Source: Methanosarcina sp. (GTDB taxonomy: Archaea > Halobacteriota > Methanosarcinia > Methanosarcinales > Methanosarcinaceae). From it: a stretch of 64,000 nt of DNA. The stretch covers positions 63,996 to 127,995 of the forward strand of contig PLUB01000052.1 in NCBI GenBank assembly GCA_003164755.1. Reading direction: 5' to 3'. This document shows positions 29,561-39,685 of this stretch, piece after piece (the first letter of the stretch is position 1; every line of letters starts with the position of its first letter). A program made the translations under genes and the position numbers. The notes beneath the pieces are model-generated. The model did no database searches. It was not told the DNA's origin and was given only the letters and a program-made list of their open reading frames with translations.

Positions 29561-30483
29561 TTCTTCTCTAATTATGGCAGCAGAACAAATTTTATCCTAT
29601 AATATAATTAAAAAACTCAAAAATCCTTTCAAGGAGATTAACTGGTAGTTTTTATAGTAGATTGCTGAAGCTAAAATACTAGGACTATATTGGACTGGGT
29701 ATTTCAATGACTCTAAAAAACAGCTTTATTTAGGGAATTTGGATAAACCTCTTAAGTATAACTTATTCTAAACGTTAGTATTTTGTTATATCTTTATTCT
29801 CAAATCAAGTTGGTCAAAAGAAATTTATTCGACTGAAATAAAGTCCATAAAAGGAAAGCTTGTTAAAAGGATAAAATATGCTGATATCAAGATTCGATGA
29901 GATATCTTGAAACTGATGCTTATCTGGTTGCTTGCTATCATTATTTCCGACTCAATTCCCTTAGGCTCATACAAATTACCTTGTTGACAGCCTTAGGTTA
30001 ATGCGGTAATGTTTTTTGTTGGAATCCCTATTTACATGCTCAAAAGCTTTGATTTCTCTTGCTGCAAGTATAGTAGCCAAGTGAAGCATTTCGAATATAG
30101 CTGTTGTTTTCTTTCTTGCAAATTCGGTGACCAATGCAGCAGCTATACAATGATTGCTAGTTTCTTGGAAAGCATTATGTAGCGCTTCATGAGAAAATAA
30201 TTTATCTAGGTGCCCTCGAACATGAATCCTGTTGGAGTGTATCTACCTAAAAATGAAGATAGTGCAAGTTCAACCCTTGGAGCTGCGAGAGAACTGCTTT
30301 CCGAATATTTGAAGATAAGTTTTTCAAAATTTAATACTCATCCTGATGTTATACAAAATTTTCCACAGTTAAAAGGGTACAATTGCCCCAAATATTGCTT
30401 AAATTGAAGGGTGAAATAACAATAGCGAAGAAAATGGAGAAACCATCCTAATAGTATAAATCCTCAGGAATGGAATCATCAAT
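29561..30483. other. Degenerate region with a minus-strand gene fragment
   Basis: Minus strand 30220 down to 29977 reads LDKLFSHEALHNAFQETSNH, continues CIAAALVTEFARKKTTAIFE and MLHLATILAAREIKAFEHVN and ends in TAA. It is clearly protein-like; a piece in another frame (GRYTPTGFMFEG) may be its upstream part. The family is unknown to me. A lone family-A element end (GGATAAACCTCTTAAG) is at about 29741. Confidence 0.4.
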
Positions 30484-31005
30484 ATGAACGAAAATCCAAA
30501 TTCTCAAGAAAGAACTGAAACTAAAAAAATTCAAGAAAAATTATTTGAAGCTCCAGGGGTTTCAAAATCTGATTTTATGGTGGAATCAGAAATGGAATAT
30601 GAGAGAAAAATTGACGACAAGGAGATCATTAGGGATTCTGCATTACAGGAAAGAAGAGAATCAAAAGAAAGTGATTTCAAAGCTCTAGAGGAATTTGAAA
30701 CTGGTTATGGGAATAAATTATGGGCAGAACCTGAGAAACAAACCGATGAAAAAGCTGCTGAAAAAATAGAAGAAACTATACAAAAGCCTCAAAAAGAATT
30801 CAGAGATAAAAAACGAACTTTTTACACTATGAATGAACGCTTGACCAAGAGCAAGACTGAACGTAAACTCCTTGGAGTCTGCGGAGGGCTAGGTGAGTAC
30901 TTTGAAATTGATCCTACTCTGATAAGACTTGCTTTTGTAGCTCTTACTCTATTCGACGGAATAGGGCTTGTGATATACATTGTCCTGGCTATAATTATAC
31001 CTTAA
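30484..31005 (+). CDS. PspC-domain membrane protein
   Basis: A 173-residue protein. Residues 1-110 are highly charged, glutamate/lysine-rich and probably disordered. Residues 115-173 form a PspC domain: RLTKSKTERKLLGVCGGLGE, YFEIDPTLIRLAFVALTLF, and a C-terminal membrane helix (GIGLVIYIVLAIIIP). PspC is a membrane sensor in the bacterial phage-shock response; archaeal versions have undefined roles. ATG 30484 lacks a strong Shine-Dalgarno sequence. No pspA-like gene is nearby. Confidence 0.85.
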   Translation: MNENPNSQERTETKKIQEKLFEAPGVSKSDFMVESEMEYERKIDDKEIIRDSALQERRESKESDFKALEEFETGYGNKLWAEPEKQTDEKAAEKIEETIQKPQKEFRDKKRTFYTMNERLTKSKTERKLLGVCGGLGEYFEIDPTLIRLAFVALTLFDGIGLVIYIVLAIIIP

Positions 31006-31160
31006 GAAAAAAATGTAGAAATATTTCTAAGAAATTATGTCAGTAGCCTTCTGATGCAAAACAATCAAAGAACAGAAACTTGTATGATCTTATTTATAGT
31101 GTCTAAAATATTACTCATAATAAAATTTTGTAAAATTTGTGATTTAAAGATATGGCACAT

Positions 31161-31199
31161 TCTCGTAGGAGTTAGTGTGTTCAAATCGCACCTCTTGCA
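31161..31199 (+). tRNA. tRNA-Leu(UAA), 3' half, located upstream of the 5' half
   Basis: 39 nt holding a variable arm (TCTCGTAGGAGTTA), a perfectly paired T-arm (GTGTG / CGCAC with TTCAAAT loop), the acceptor 3' strand CTCTTGC and discriminator A. A T6 run follows at 31205-31210. The matching 5' half lies 97 bp downstream (31296-31341). CTCTTGC pairs over all seven positions with GCAAGGG of that half (one G-U). Together the halves total 85 nt, normal for tRNA-Leu. Confidence 0.65.
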
Positions 31200-31295
31200 C
31201 TGAATTTTTTAATCTTTTAACTTCAAACTTTCACTCATCTTTACAGGCTCTTTTTGTAAAAGTTTCTCCAGGTTCTTTAATTCCGATTTCGTTAT

Positions 31296-31341
31296 GCAAG
31301 GGTTGCTAAATCCGGTAAAAGGTTCCAGACTTAAGATCTGG
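31296..31341 (+). tRNA. tRNA-Leu(UAA), 5' half, located downstream of the 3' half
   Basis: 46 nt with acceptor GCAAGGG, T8, a D-arm (GCT / GGT, paired with two G-U wobbles; GG at 18-19), and anticodon stem CCAGA / TCTGG around CTTAAGA with anticodon TAA. The sequence stops being tRNA-like right after TCTGG. Expected invariant bases (T8, A14, G18, G19, A21, T33) are present. Weak D-stem pairs and T at position 26 may be early decay. The order 3' half then 5' half is circularly permuted. Confidence 0.65.
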
Positions 31342-31621
31342 CTTCAAAGTAATAAATGTATTCTTAATTTTTTGGTGCTCAATTTGTATTCAGTTGATAT
31401 TATATAATCTATTTAATAATTGTATTTGATGGGAAAAAGTGGTCCAAACAAAAATTTAATATTTTTCATTTTCATGTATGTTAGTAGTAACATCCTTTCC
31501 AGCTTTTTCAGTGCCTAAGGAAGGCGAAACGCCTTTAAAGTTAACCAGACATGAATAACAACTTCATCCTCGGGAAATATCTCCACTGTGAGCCTCTGGT
31601 ACTCTTTTAGGTTCCAGAATT

Positions 31622-31831
31622 CTTTTTTCTGATGTCATAATGAGTGAATTTTATGGAGGAAATCTCGAATTATTGATCGAACTTGAAAGTATATTACTAA
31701 TTTTTGATGAAGATTTAGCTGCCAATACACTTATTTATGTTGAAAAACCTGTGGCTAGGATCTCTGAGAAAAAGAGACTAAGAGAGGAAACCTACTATTC
31801 GCAGAGTTTTGAATATATACCACTAAGATAG
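31622..31831 (+). pseudogene. Transposase remnant (IS701-like DDE family)
   Basis: Reads SDVIMSEFYGGNLELLIELE, then DEDLAANTLIYVEKPVARIS and EKKRLREETYYSQ. It matches the other fragment at 24569-24775 around the MxEFYGxNxELL motif, with the aspartate of MD replaced by serine. It covers about 65 residues from the middle of the transposase, with both ends missing. Confidence 0.6.
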
Positions 31832-31971
31832 GTTTTCTTTCCAACTGTCGCGATGAATAAAAATTCAGATAGGTTGAAAAAAGCAAATATATTTATAATA
31901 ATAAAAATCCATGATTATCTATAATCATATTATATAGCAGAGTGTTACATTATCTTTAGAATTGAATCTAG

Positions 31972-33736
31972 ATGAAATTTAATCTAACTTTATTTTCGAT
32001 ACTGGCATTAGGTACACTCGCGATGTCAAATGCTTCTGCTTCTTACTGGATTGATGGGAATAATAACTTATGGATTTCAAAAACGATTCCATCAGGAAGT
32101 TCCATAACCTTTAATCTCACTAAAGCAGCGGGTTTTTCTCCAAATGGTAATGCTGTATTTCCCACTTTTTTCGAAGATTTTAAGTCGTCCTCAGCGATAC
32201 AATATGATGGTATAGTAACACAAAAAGTAGGGTTGTTGACAGGCGCTGCGGACGTACCTCTTATATTGTATAATAATAAAATTTATGCGACAGGTGGCTA
32301 TGGGTCAGCATCTTCTGTAATTCTCAACAATGAACAAATTTATGATTTGGCTAATGATTCTTGGACGCAGGGTGCGACAATGCCCATCGCTGCATGGGGT
32401 GTAACAACAGTAAATTATGCACATAGAATTTATTGTTATGGTGGTAGCAACGATAGATTTGGGCTAGATTCCATTCCTCATCTCCAGATTTATAACATTA
32501 CAACCAACTCTTGGGCCTTAAACCCCGTTCAAATGCCGACTTCTATTTCTCATCAGGGTTTAATGTCGGTTACAGATGGCACCAATACCTATCTCTTACT
32601 AGGTAACTATCTTTATAAACACATCATAGATACCGACACTTACACACAACTGGCAAATTGTCCGGTTAACATTTCGTGGGGAGGTTTAGTCTATTACCCA
32701 GCTACTAATAAAATATATTTATTTGGAGGAGCCCCAAATCTTACAGGAAAAGTAGGAAGTAATGGAGTATATACTTATGACATATCCTCTAATTCATGGT
32801 CACATAGATTTGCTTTAGGTTTACATCCTAGGGATGGTGTGGGAACTGCTATTTCAGGTAGTAGTTTATACGTTATAGGAGGAAGGGACACGACTTCGGG
32901 TACTCATGGAATTACATATAATGAAAAAATCTATTTGAAACAGTTAACAGCAAATCTCCATATTATTCCGGATCCTAGCAAATGGAACTATAAACAAAAT
33001 ACAGGTCAAATGGATATCAAAAATGGTCCTGATCATTACGGGAAATCCTACTAACTACAATTATGGTGAAGAGTGGATAATGGCTAATCGTGGGTGTATT
33101 GAAAATAACACTTTGACAATGAGAGCTAAGGTGGGGGTAAAAAGCCATTCACCGAGTTGGCAGATATGCAAAATTGGGTTGAGCACCGATTCACTGGCAA
33201 CTCATTCAAATGACCTTACATATATTGCTGGCACCCATTATCTAGAATCAGGCGGGTCTGCTTATGATCTCCATTACATAGGATCGTCTTGGTTTGGAGC
33301 TTGGCACACTTACGATATTTCGAGAACTGGAAGCTCCACGATATTCATTATAGATGGGAGTAAAGCTTATAGTTCGAATGAAGATGGTGTAGGAGTTGTG
33401 AGATATCCTCATATCTTCACGAGGCAATCAAAAGAAAAAATACAAGTTGATTATATGTTCATTCATCAGTTTTCAGCGACTCCTCCAAAAGTAACAATAA
33501 CTCCAATACAAAAATATTATCAAGTAATCGTTACAAATCTAGGTGCTTCAGATCTAACAAATTACCAACTCAAATTATCTGGTATGGGGATTGCATCACA
33601 AAATGAATCTTGGAACACAGAATATATTCCAGAGAATTTAGATAAACATCCAATTTCAATAAATTGCTTATATAGGCTGCATAAACAACCAACCAAAAAT
33701 TGGGGTTTATCGAAATACTCTAATGTTTATCCATAA
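31972..33736 (+). pseudogene. Kelch-like surface protein gene, frameshifted and 3'-truncated
   Basis: Begins at ATG 31972 with a signal peptide (MKFNLTLFSILALGTLAMSN, cleavage likely after ASA). Residues about 70-320 hold repeats such as YNNKIYATGGYG, AHRIYCYGGSND, ATNKIYLFGGAP and SGSSLYVIGGRD, each followed by NDSW/NSW motifs, a kelch beta-propeller. The first frame ends at TAA near 33054. The protein sense continues in another frame (TGNPTNYNYGEEWIMANRGC) with a lectin-like domain up to GMGIASQNESWN. From 33633 the reading is through a MITE-like element, so the true C-terminus is lost. It is convergent with argG, overlapping its stop. A sequencing error could explain the frameshift but not the truncation. 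Confidence 0.75.
33633..33719 (+). mobile_element. MITE-like element family A, copy 2 (87 bp)
   Basis: Left end AGAATTTAGATAAACATCCA and right end ATTGGGGTTTATCGAAATAC correspond to the inverted ends of the copies at 28480 and 55311. The left end has drifted. It cuts into the kelch-like gene and ends one base before the argG stop codon, so argG kept its full length. Confidence 0.5.
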
Positions 33737-34907
33737 CTTTCCTATACATTCTTGCCTGAAATCCGTGGTATTTTGCAAAACCTTCGGCATCCTTCTGGTC
33801 AATCGTCTGACTGTCAAAGGAGACAAGGTCTACGGAGTAGAGAGAATTTGGAGAGGAGCGAGCAAGGATGGTTAGGGAGCCTTTGTAGAGCTTCACTTTC
33901 ACAGTGCCAGTGACCCTTTCTTGGGACTTGTCGATAAAAGCGTTGAGGTCTGCAAAGAGGGGATCATCTACCAAGCCGGAGTAGGCCATTTCAGACCACT
34001 GTTCTTCAACGATTTTCTTAAACTTGAGTTCTCCACGGGTGAGTACAAGTTTTTCAAGGTCTGCATGAGCAGCAAGGAGAACGGTTGCAGCCGGATGCTC
34101 GTAGTTCTCTCGGGCTTTAAGACCAAGGACACGGTCTTCGATCATATCTGTCCTACCTACTCCATTTTCGCCTGCAATTTCATTTAGTTTCTTAATTAAG
34201 GTGTAACCGCTGAGTTTTTCGCCGTCAAGAGAGATCGGAAATCCTGCTTCAAAGTATATATCAAGAATCTTTGGCTTTTCGGGGGCTTTTTCCGGGGATT
34301 TAGTCCATTCGTAGATTTCTTCGGGCGGAACAAAAGATGGATCTTCAAGAACGCCACCTTCTATACTACGACTCCATATATTTTCGTCCACGCTCCAGGG
34401 TTTGGATTTGGTGGCTTCTATCGGGATTCCGTGCTCTTTTGCGTAGTTGATTTCCCACTCCCGAGTCAGGTTCATCTCCCGCATCGGGGCAATAACATTC
34501 ATATCTGTCTGGCGGAAAATGGCTTCGAAACGAAGTTGATCATTGCCTTTTCCTGTACATCCATGAGCAAGAGCTGATGCACCTTCTTTTGTGGCAACCT
34601 CTACCACCTTTTTGGCAATAAGAGGACGGGCAACGGATGTACCCATTACGTAGCCTTCATAACTCCCGTTGGCTTTGATTAGTGGGCCGATATAATCTTT
34701 TACAAATTCTTCCTTTGCATCAATCGTGTAGTGTTTATTGCTGATCTTCTGGGCTTTTGCGTCGGCTCTCTTGATTTCCTCTTCAGGCTGACCTACATCT
34801 ACAGAGATCGTGATCACTTCGTCGTATCCATATTTTTCCTTGAGGATGGGAATGCACACTGAAGTGTCCAGCCCTCCAGAATATGCAAGTGCAACTTTTT
34901 TTGCCAT
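33720..34907 (-). CDS. argG: Argininosuccinate synthase
   Basis: Joins citrulline and aspartate with ATP to give argininosuccinate, the seventh step of arginine synthesis. The 395-residue protein starts [20 protein letters not shown], with the PP-loop ATP site [23 protein letters not shown] and [12 protein letters not shown] are family-specific. Length is normal. ATG 34907 is preceded by an AAAGAGGTAG region. Its 3' end abuts a MITE-like element that replaced the former downstream sequence. Confidence 0.97.
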   Translation of the reverse strand: MAKKVALAYSGGLDTSVCIPILKEKYGYDEVITISVDVGQPEEEIKRADAKAQKISNKHYTIDAKEEFVKDYIGPLIKANGSYEGYVMGTSVARPLIAKKVVEVATKEGASALAHGCTGKGNDQLRFEAIFRQTDMNVIAPMREMNLTREWEINYAKEHGIPIEATKSKPWSVDENIWSRSIEGGVLEDPSFVPPEEIYEWTKSPEKAPEKPKILDIYFEAGFPISLDGEKLSGYTLIKKLNEIAGENGVGRTDMIEDRVLGLKARENYEHPAATVLLAAHADLEKLVLTRGELKFKKIVEEQWSEMAYSGLVDDPLFADLNAFIDKSQERVTGTVKVKLYKGSLTILARSSPNSLYSVDLVSFDSQTIDQKDAEGFAKYHGFQARMYRKVMDKH

Positions 34908-35342
34908 GCTTCTACTACCTCTTTAATGGATTAAAACAAATTGATGGATTAAAACAAATGAGATTGTAATAAGATTGAAATTTAATATAATATATCTAAG
35001 GATAAGAATAAGTATCCTTTTTGGTTGAGATTTTTGTACAAAATTTGTTTCAGAACTTAAGATTAGGACTTCTGCGTAGAATTTCGCTTCTGAATTGTTG
35101 GTTAAAGCTGCTGCTGTAACTATTAAGCTTGGGAAAAACAAAATCATTAGATCCCTTAATTAATATTTAAAGAGAATATTTTTTGGAGATTTATTTTTTT
35201 AATTGATTCTATTGATTATGTTTTGCATAGATTGGTAGCTACATTTCCTGGAAGATCTAACTTGCATCGCTTAGATTATCTATTGGTACCTGAATAGTTA
35301 CCAGCTACTTAAGATTCAATTCAGAACTTCCTGATTGTTGAT
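34908..35342. other. Intergenic between carB and argG
   Basis: 435 bp. A near-perfect direct duplication, GGATTAAAACAAAT-type at 34927-34958 (GGATTAAAACAAATTGAT / GGATTAAAACAAATGAG), lies just upstream of argG. The rest is AT-rich; no gene was seen. The argG promoter is expected here. Confidence 0.45.
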
Positions 35343-38300
35343 CTATTTTGCCAGCTCGAACTTTCTTTCGTGCTTCATCTCTCTGTGGTACTCGTTGATG
35401 GATTTGATCGTAAGGTCCTGGCCTTTCTTCATGGTCTCGATCGCATCAGCTGCAGCTAATGCTGCCTGGATGGTTGTAATATAGGGAACCTTGAAATCAA
35501 CTGCTGCCCGCCTGATCCTTGAACCATCCCTGCGGGACTCTTTGCTTGTTGGGGTGTTGATGATAAGGCCAACTTCGTCCCTACGCATCATGTCTATGAC
35601 GTTCGGGCTTCCTTCGTGAACCTTCTTTACTATGTCCATGAAAATCCCATACTGTGCAAGGTAGCTAACAGTACCACTTGTGCCCATTAGCTCAAGGCCT
35701 GCTGCATGAAGTTTTCTGGCAACTTCCACAAGTTCGGTCTTGTCTGCATTACTGATGGATAGGAAAACCTTTCCAGTAAGGGGAAGGAGGTTATCGGCTG
35801 CAAGTTCTGCCTTGTAGTATGCCCTCCCAAAATTGTAGTCAATGCCCATCACCTCTCCAGTACTTTTCATTTCTGGGCCAAGGACTGGGTCTGCTCCTGG
35901 AAGCTTGTCAAAGGGTAGGAGGACTTCTTTAATGGAAACGTGTTTGGGCTTTGGCTCATCCGTATATCCCAGACTCTTTAAGCTATACCCTGCAATCACT
36001 TTTGCTGCAATCTTTGCAAGTGGGATCCCTACTGCTTTTGAGACAAAGGGAATTGTCCTGCTCGAACGCGGATTTGCTTCAAGAACGTAAACATTTCCAC
36101 CTTTTTCTGCCATCTGGATGTTGATCAATCCTTTCACCTTAAGTGCTAGTGCAATCTTCCGTGTATAGTTCCTTACCTTGTCAAGCACTTCAGACGATAG
36201 GGACTGGGGAGGAATTACACAGGCTGAATCTCCGGAATGTACTCCTGCTTCTTCAATATGCTCCATGATTGCGCCGATAAGTACGTCTTTTTGGTCGCAG
36301 ACTGCATCAACATCAATTTCGCAGGCTGCTTCAAGGAAATCGTCAATCAGGATCGGGTGTTCTGGAGAGACTCTTACAGCTTCTTTCATATAGCGTTCAA
36401 GATCAATTTCGTCATAAACGATTTCCATTGCTCTACCACCGAGAACATAGGAGGGCCGCACAAGGACAGGGAAGCCGATCCTTTTCGCAACCTCAATTGC
36501 TTCCTGCTGAGAAGTTGCATAACCGCCTTCAGGCTGCAGGATCCCAAGTTTCTGCATCAGAATATAGAACTTTTCCCTGTCTTCGGCAAGATCCATATCA
36601 TCAGGGTCAGTGCCCATGATCACCGTATCGAGATCTGTCTTGCGCTTTAATTCCCGCTTTAGGGGAAGCGCAAGGTTTACCGAAGTCTGTCCTCCAAACT
36701 GCACCAGTACCCCATCAGGCCTCTCACATTCAATTACGTTCATTACATATTCCAGGGTTAGGGGCTCAAAAAAAAGCTTGTCAGAGGTGTCAAAGTCTGT
36801 GGAAACGGTTTCAGGGTTGTTATTGATGATATGAGTCTCAATACCTTCCTCCCTAAGCGCAGTGACTGCATGAACAGTACAGTAATCAAACTCGATTCCC
36901 TGACCTATCCTGATAGGCCCTGCACCAAGGATGAGAATCTTTTTCCGGTCGGTTGGGTTTATTTCACAGGTATCTTCGTAAGTGGAATAATAATAAGGAG
37001 TAGCTGCCTGAAATTCGGCTGCACATGTGTCAACCATCTTGAAAGTGGCCACAATGTTTGCTGCGTGCCGGATGTCGCTTATTTCCTGTTCGGTCTTGCA
37101 GGTTAGTTCTGCAAGGCGCGTGTCAGGAAATCCCATCTTTTTTGCCTCACGCAGGAGCTCAGTAGTGAGTTCTTCCCTCCTAATACGCTTTTCCATGTCC
37201 ACGATCTTTTTCATCTTTGAGATAAAAAAAGGGTTGATATTAGAAAGTTCGGCAATTTCCTTAATCGACATTCCTCTCTCAAGCGCATTAAAGATGACAA
37301 AAAAACGTTCATTTGTGGGAGTCTTGAGAAGAGTCTTGATTTCTGGTTCTTCCCAGCGCTTTATACCTAACTGGTTGTCGATATCCAGAGACTTGAAAGC
37401 CTTCATCAGAGACTCTTCAATTGTCCTGCCTATTGCCATGACTTCTCCAGTGCTTTTCATGGCTGTTGTCAGGGTTTTGTCTGCAGTTGTAAATTTGTCA
37501 AATGGCCACCTGGGAATTTTCATAATTAAGTAATCGAGAGCCGGCTCAAAGGAAGCAGGAGTGTTCTTAGTAACATTGTTTATGATCTCGTCAAGAGTCA
37601 TTCCGATTGCGATCTTTGCGGTTACGCGGGCAATCGGATAACCTGTAGCTTTGGATGCAAGGGCTGATGACCTCGAAACCCTTGGATTGACTTCAACAAC
37701 TCTGTAGTCGCCTTCTTTTAAAGCGTACTGGATATTGCATCCCCCCTCGATCTTAAGAGCACGGATAATTTTGATTGATGCGCTCCTGAGCATCTGGTGC
37801 TCTGCATCTGTCAGGGTCTGAGAAGGGGCAACAACTATTGATTCTCCGGTATGCACACCCATTGCATCGATGTTTTCCATATTACAGATCATGATACAGG
37901 TATCATTTGCATCCCTCATGACCTCATACTCGATCTCTGCCCACCCGAGCACGCTTTCTTCGATAAGCACCTGGGAAATGCGGCTGCGCCTTAGCCCACG
38001 TTCCGCTATTTCGAGGAGTTCTTCCTTGTTATGGGCAATTCCGCCTCCAGCCCCACCAAGGGTATAAGCCGGACGGACAATTAGGGGTAGGCCCAGTTCC
38101 TCTACAGCCTCTTCAGCTTCTTTGAGGGAGTTAACTGCACGACTCAAGGGAACCTTTTCTCCTATCCTGAGCATGGTCTCCTTGAAGAGTTCTCGATTTT
38201 CGGTGTTTTTGATGGCTTCAACAGGAGTACCAAGTATACGGATTCCATATTTTTCAAATACTCCCATTTCCGCAAGTTCACTTGTAAGATTTAAGCCAGT

Positions 38301-38579
38301 CTGTCCGCCTAGACCTGCGATTATCCCGTCAGGTAACTCTTTTTCAATGATTTTTTCTATAATTCTGGCATCGAGGGGCTCTATATATATAAAATCAGCC
38401 ATTTCTGGGTCGGTCATGATTGTCGCAGGGTTTGAGTTCACAAGAACAACCTGCACGCCTTCTTCTTTTAAGGATCTGCAGGCTTGGCTACCTGAAAAGT
38501 CAAATTCTGCAGCTTGGCCGATAGTTATAGGGCCTGAACCTATAAGCAAAACTTTCTTAATATCCCCGCGTTTCGGCAT
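35343..38579 (-). CDS. carB: Carbamoyl-phosphate synthase large chain
   Basis: Makes carbamoyl phosphate from bicarbonate, ammonia and two ATP for arginine and pyrimidines. The 1078-residue protein has two homologous synthetase halves. The first starts KKVLLIGSGPITIGQAAEFD and the second KKILILGAGPIRIGQGIEFD (about 550). Each has an ATP-grasp domain (RPAYTLGGAGGGI; RPSYVLGGRAMEIV). The C-terminal MGS-like regulatory domain begins near residue 930 (GKVFLSISNADKTELVEVAR). The ATG overlaps the carA stop by one base. Length is normal. Confidence 0.97.
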   Translation of the reverse strand: MPKRGDIKKVLLIGSGPITIGQAAEFDFSGSQACRSLKEEGVQVVLVNSNPATIMTDPEMADFIYIEPLDARIIEKIIEKELPDGIIAGLGGQTGLNLTSELAEMGVFEKYGIRILGTPVEAIKNTENRELFKETMLRIGEKVPLSRAVNSLKEAEEAVEELGLPLIVRPAYTLGGAGGGIAHNKEELLEIAERGLRRSRISQVLIEESVLGWAEIEYEVMRDANDTCIMICNMENIDAMGVHTGESIVVAPSQTLTDAEHQMLRSASIKIIRALKIEGGCNIQYALKEGDYRVVEVNPRVSRSSALASKATGYPIARVTAKIAIGMTLDEIINNVTKNTPASFEPALDYLIMKIPRWPFDKFTTADKTLTTAMKSTGEVMAIGRTIEESLMKAFKSLDIDNQLGIKRWEEPEIKTLLKTPTNERFFVIFNALERGMSIKEIAELSNINPFFISKMKKIVDMEKRIRREELTTELLREAKKMGFPDTRLAELTCKTEQEISDIRHAANIVATFKMVDTCAAEFQAATPYYYSTYEDTCEINPTDRKKILILGAGPIRIGQGIEFDYCTVHAVTALREEGIETHIINNNPETVSTDFDTSDKLFFEPLTLEYVMNVIECERPDGVLVQFGGQTSVNLALPLKRELKRKTDLDTVIMGTDPDDMDLAEDREKFYILMQKLGILQPEGGYATSQQEAIEVAKRIGFPVLVRPSYVLGGRAMEIVYDEIDLERYMKEAVRVSPEHPILIDDFLEAACEIDVDAVCDQKDVLIGAIMEHIEEAGVHSGDSACVIPPQSLSSEVLDKVRNYTRKIALALKVKGLINIQMAEKGGNVYVLEANPRSSRTIPFVSKAVGIPLAKIAAKVIAGYSLKSLGYTDEPKPKHVSIKEVLLPFDKLPGADPVLGPEMKSTGEVMGIDYNFGRAYYKAELAADNLLPLTGKVFLSISNADKTELVEVARKLHAAGLELMGTSGTVSYLAQYGIFMDIVKKVHEGSPNVIDMMRRDEVGLIINTPTSKESRRDGSRIRRAAVDFKVPYITTIQAALAAADAIETMKKGQDLTIKSINEYHREMKHERKFELAK

Positions 38580-39685
38580 TATATTTCACCCCCGAGGACT
38601 TTTACAACTTTATTGAAGAACCTTTCCTCTGTATCCCTAGGTCCAGCCTGAGCTTCAGGATGGAATTGCACACTGAATATGTCCAAATCGTTGTGTGAAA
38701 TTCCTTCAACAGTCTTGTCATTTGCGTTAATATACCTTTCATATAGCCCAGTCCCATCCAGAGAGTCAGCATCAACCGCATATCCATGGTTCTGAGAGGT
38801 TATGAAAACTTTGTTTTCCACTAGATCTTTTACTGGTTGATTTCCTCCTCTGTGCCCGAATTTCAACTTATATGTCCTTGCTCCCATAGCTAGGGAGATT
38901 ATCTGATGCCCGAAGCATATTCCACAGATCGGAATCGTGCCTGCAAAAGCTTTTACTGCATTAATTGCTTCTATCGCCTTTTCAGGATCTCCCGGACCGT
39001 TTGAAACGATAAGTAGATCTGGTTCGTAGCTTGCAATTTCTTTGGTTTTTGTAGTTGCAGGAACAATTGTAAGGTCAATTCCCCTTTTATGCAGGTTGTT
39101 TATTATATTGCGTTTTATCCCAAGGTCAACTACAACTGCGTGTTTGCGCTTACTGCTCCCTTTCCAGGTCCCATCTAATCCGGGAATAAAATGAGGTTCT
39201 TTGCAGGTTACAAGGGAAATCAGTTCCTCGTCCGTTATCTGTGGAAAGTTCCTTGCCACAGAGACAGCCTCTTCTCCGTCATCATTGCCAGTGATAAGGG
39301 CTGCACGCATTGTTCCGTGTTCTCTTATCCTTATGGTGAGCATACGGCTATCTACGCCTTCAATTCCTGGTTTCCCTTCATCTTCTAAAAATTTATGGAT
39401 ACAACGTTTTGATTTATAATGATAAGGATTTTTACAGGCCTCTCGAACGACAAGGCCCTCCGCATGGATGTTATCTGATTGGAAACGCTCTCCACTGACG
39501 CCATAGTTCCCGATAAGTGGATAAGTAAACATTAAAATCTGACCCTTATAAGAAGGATCTGTCAGCGCTTCCTCATATCCTGTGAATTGAGTGGTAAAGA
39601 CAAGTTCACCACAAGCCGTTCCTTCGGCACCCAAACCAATGCCACTGATAACTGTTCCGTCTTCTAAGCCTAGTACTGCTTTCAT
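38579..39685 (-). CDS. carA: Carbamoyl-phosphate synthase small chain (glutamine amidotransferase)
   Basis: Hydrolyses glutamine and channels ammonia to CarB. The frame is open to ATG 39718, but family members begin MKAVLGLEDGTV. I therefore place the start at ATG 39685 (or 39688, as there are two ATGs in a row), with CAGG about 8 bases upstream. From there it is 368 residues. The N-terminal small-chain domain has FTTQFTGYEEALTDPSYKGQ. The amidotransferase domain has the nucleophile in GICFGHQIISLA and His/Glu in VQFHPEAQAGP. It is coupled to carB. Confidence 0.95.
   Translation of the reverse strand: MKAVLGLEDGTVISGIGLGAEGTACGELVFTTQFTGYEEALTDPSYKGQILMFTYPLIGNYGVSGERFQSDNIHAEGLVVREACKNPYHYKSKRCIHKFLEDEGKPGIEGVDSRMLTIRIREHGTMRAALITGNDDGEEAVSVARNFPQITDEELISLVTCKEPHFIPGLDGTWKGSSKRKHAVVVDLGIKRNIINNLHKRGIDLTIVPATTKTKEIASYEPDLLIVSNGPGDPEKAIEAINAVKAFAGTIPICGICFGHQIISLAMGARTYKLKFGHRGGNQPVKDLVENKVFITSQNHGYAVDADSLDGTGLYERYINANDKTVEGISHNDLDIFSVQFHPEAQAGPRDTEERFFNKVVKVLGGEI

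Noticed and set aside
30210..30407. 65-codon plus-strand frame starting MNPVGVYLPKNED
   Set aside because: It overlaps a more protein-like minus-strand remnant and has no start signal; it could not be decided fully, but evidence is weaker.
35842..38616. Many plus-strand open frames of 61-168 codons inside carB
   Set aside because: They lie antisense to a full-length, motif-complete carB and have no family features; they arise from its codon use.
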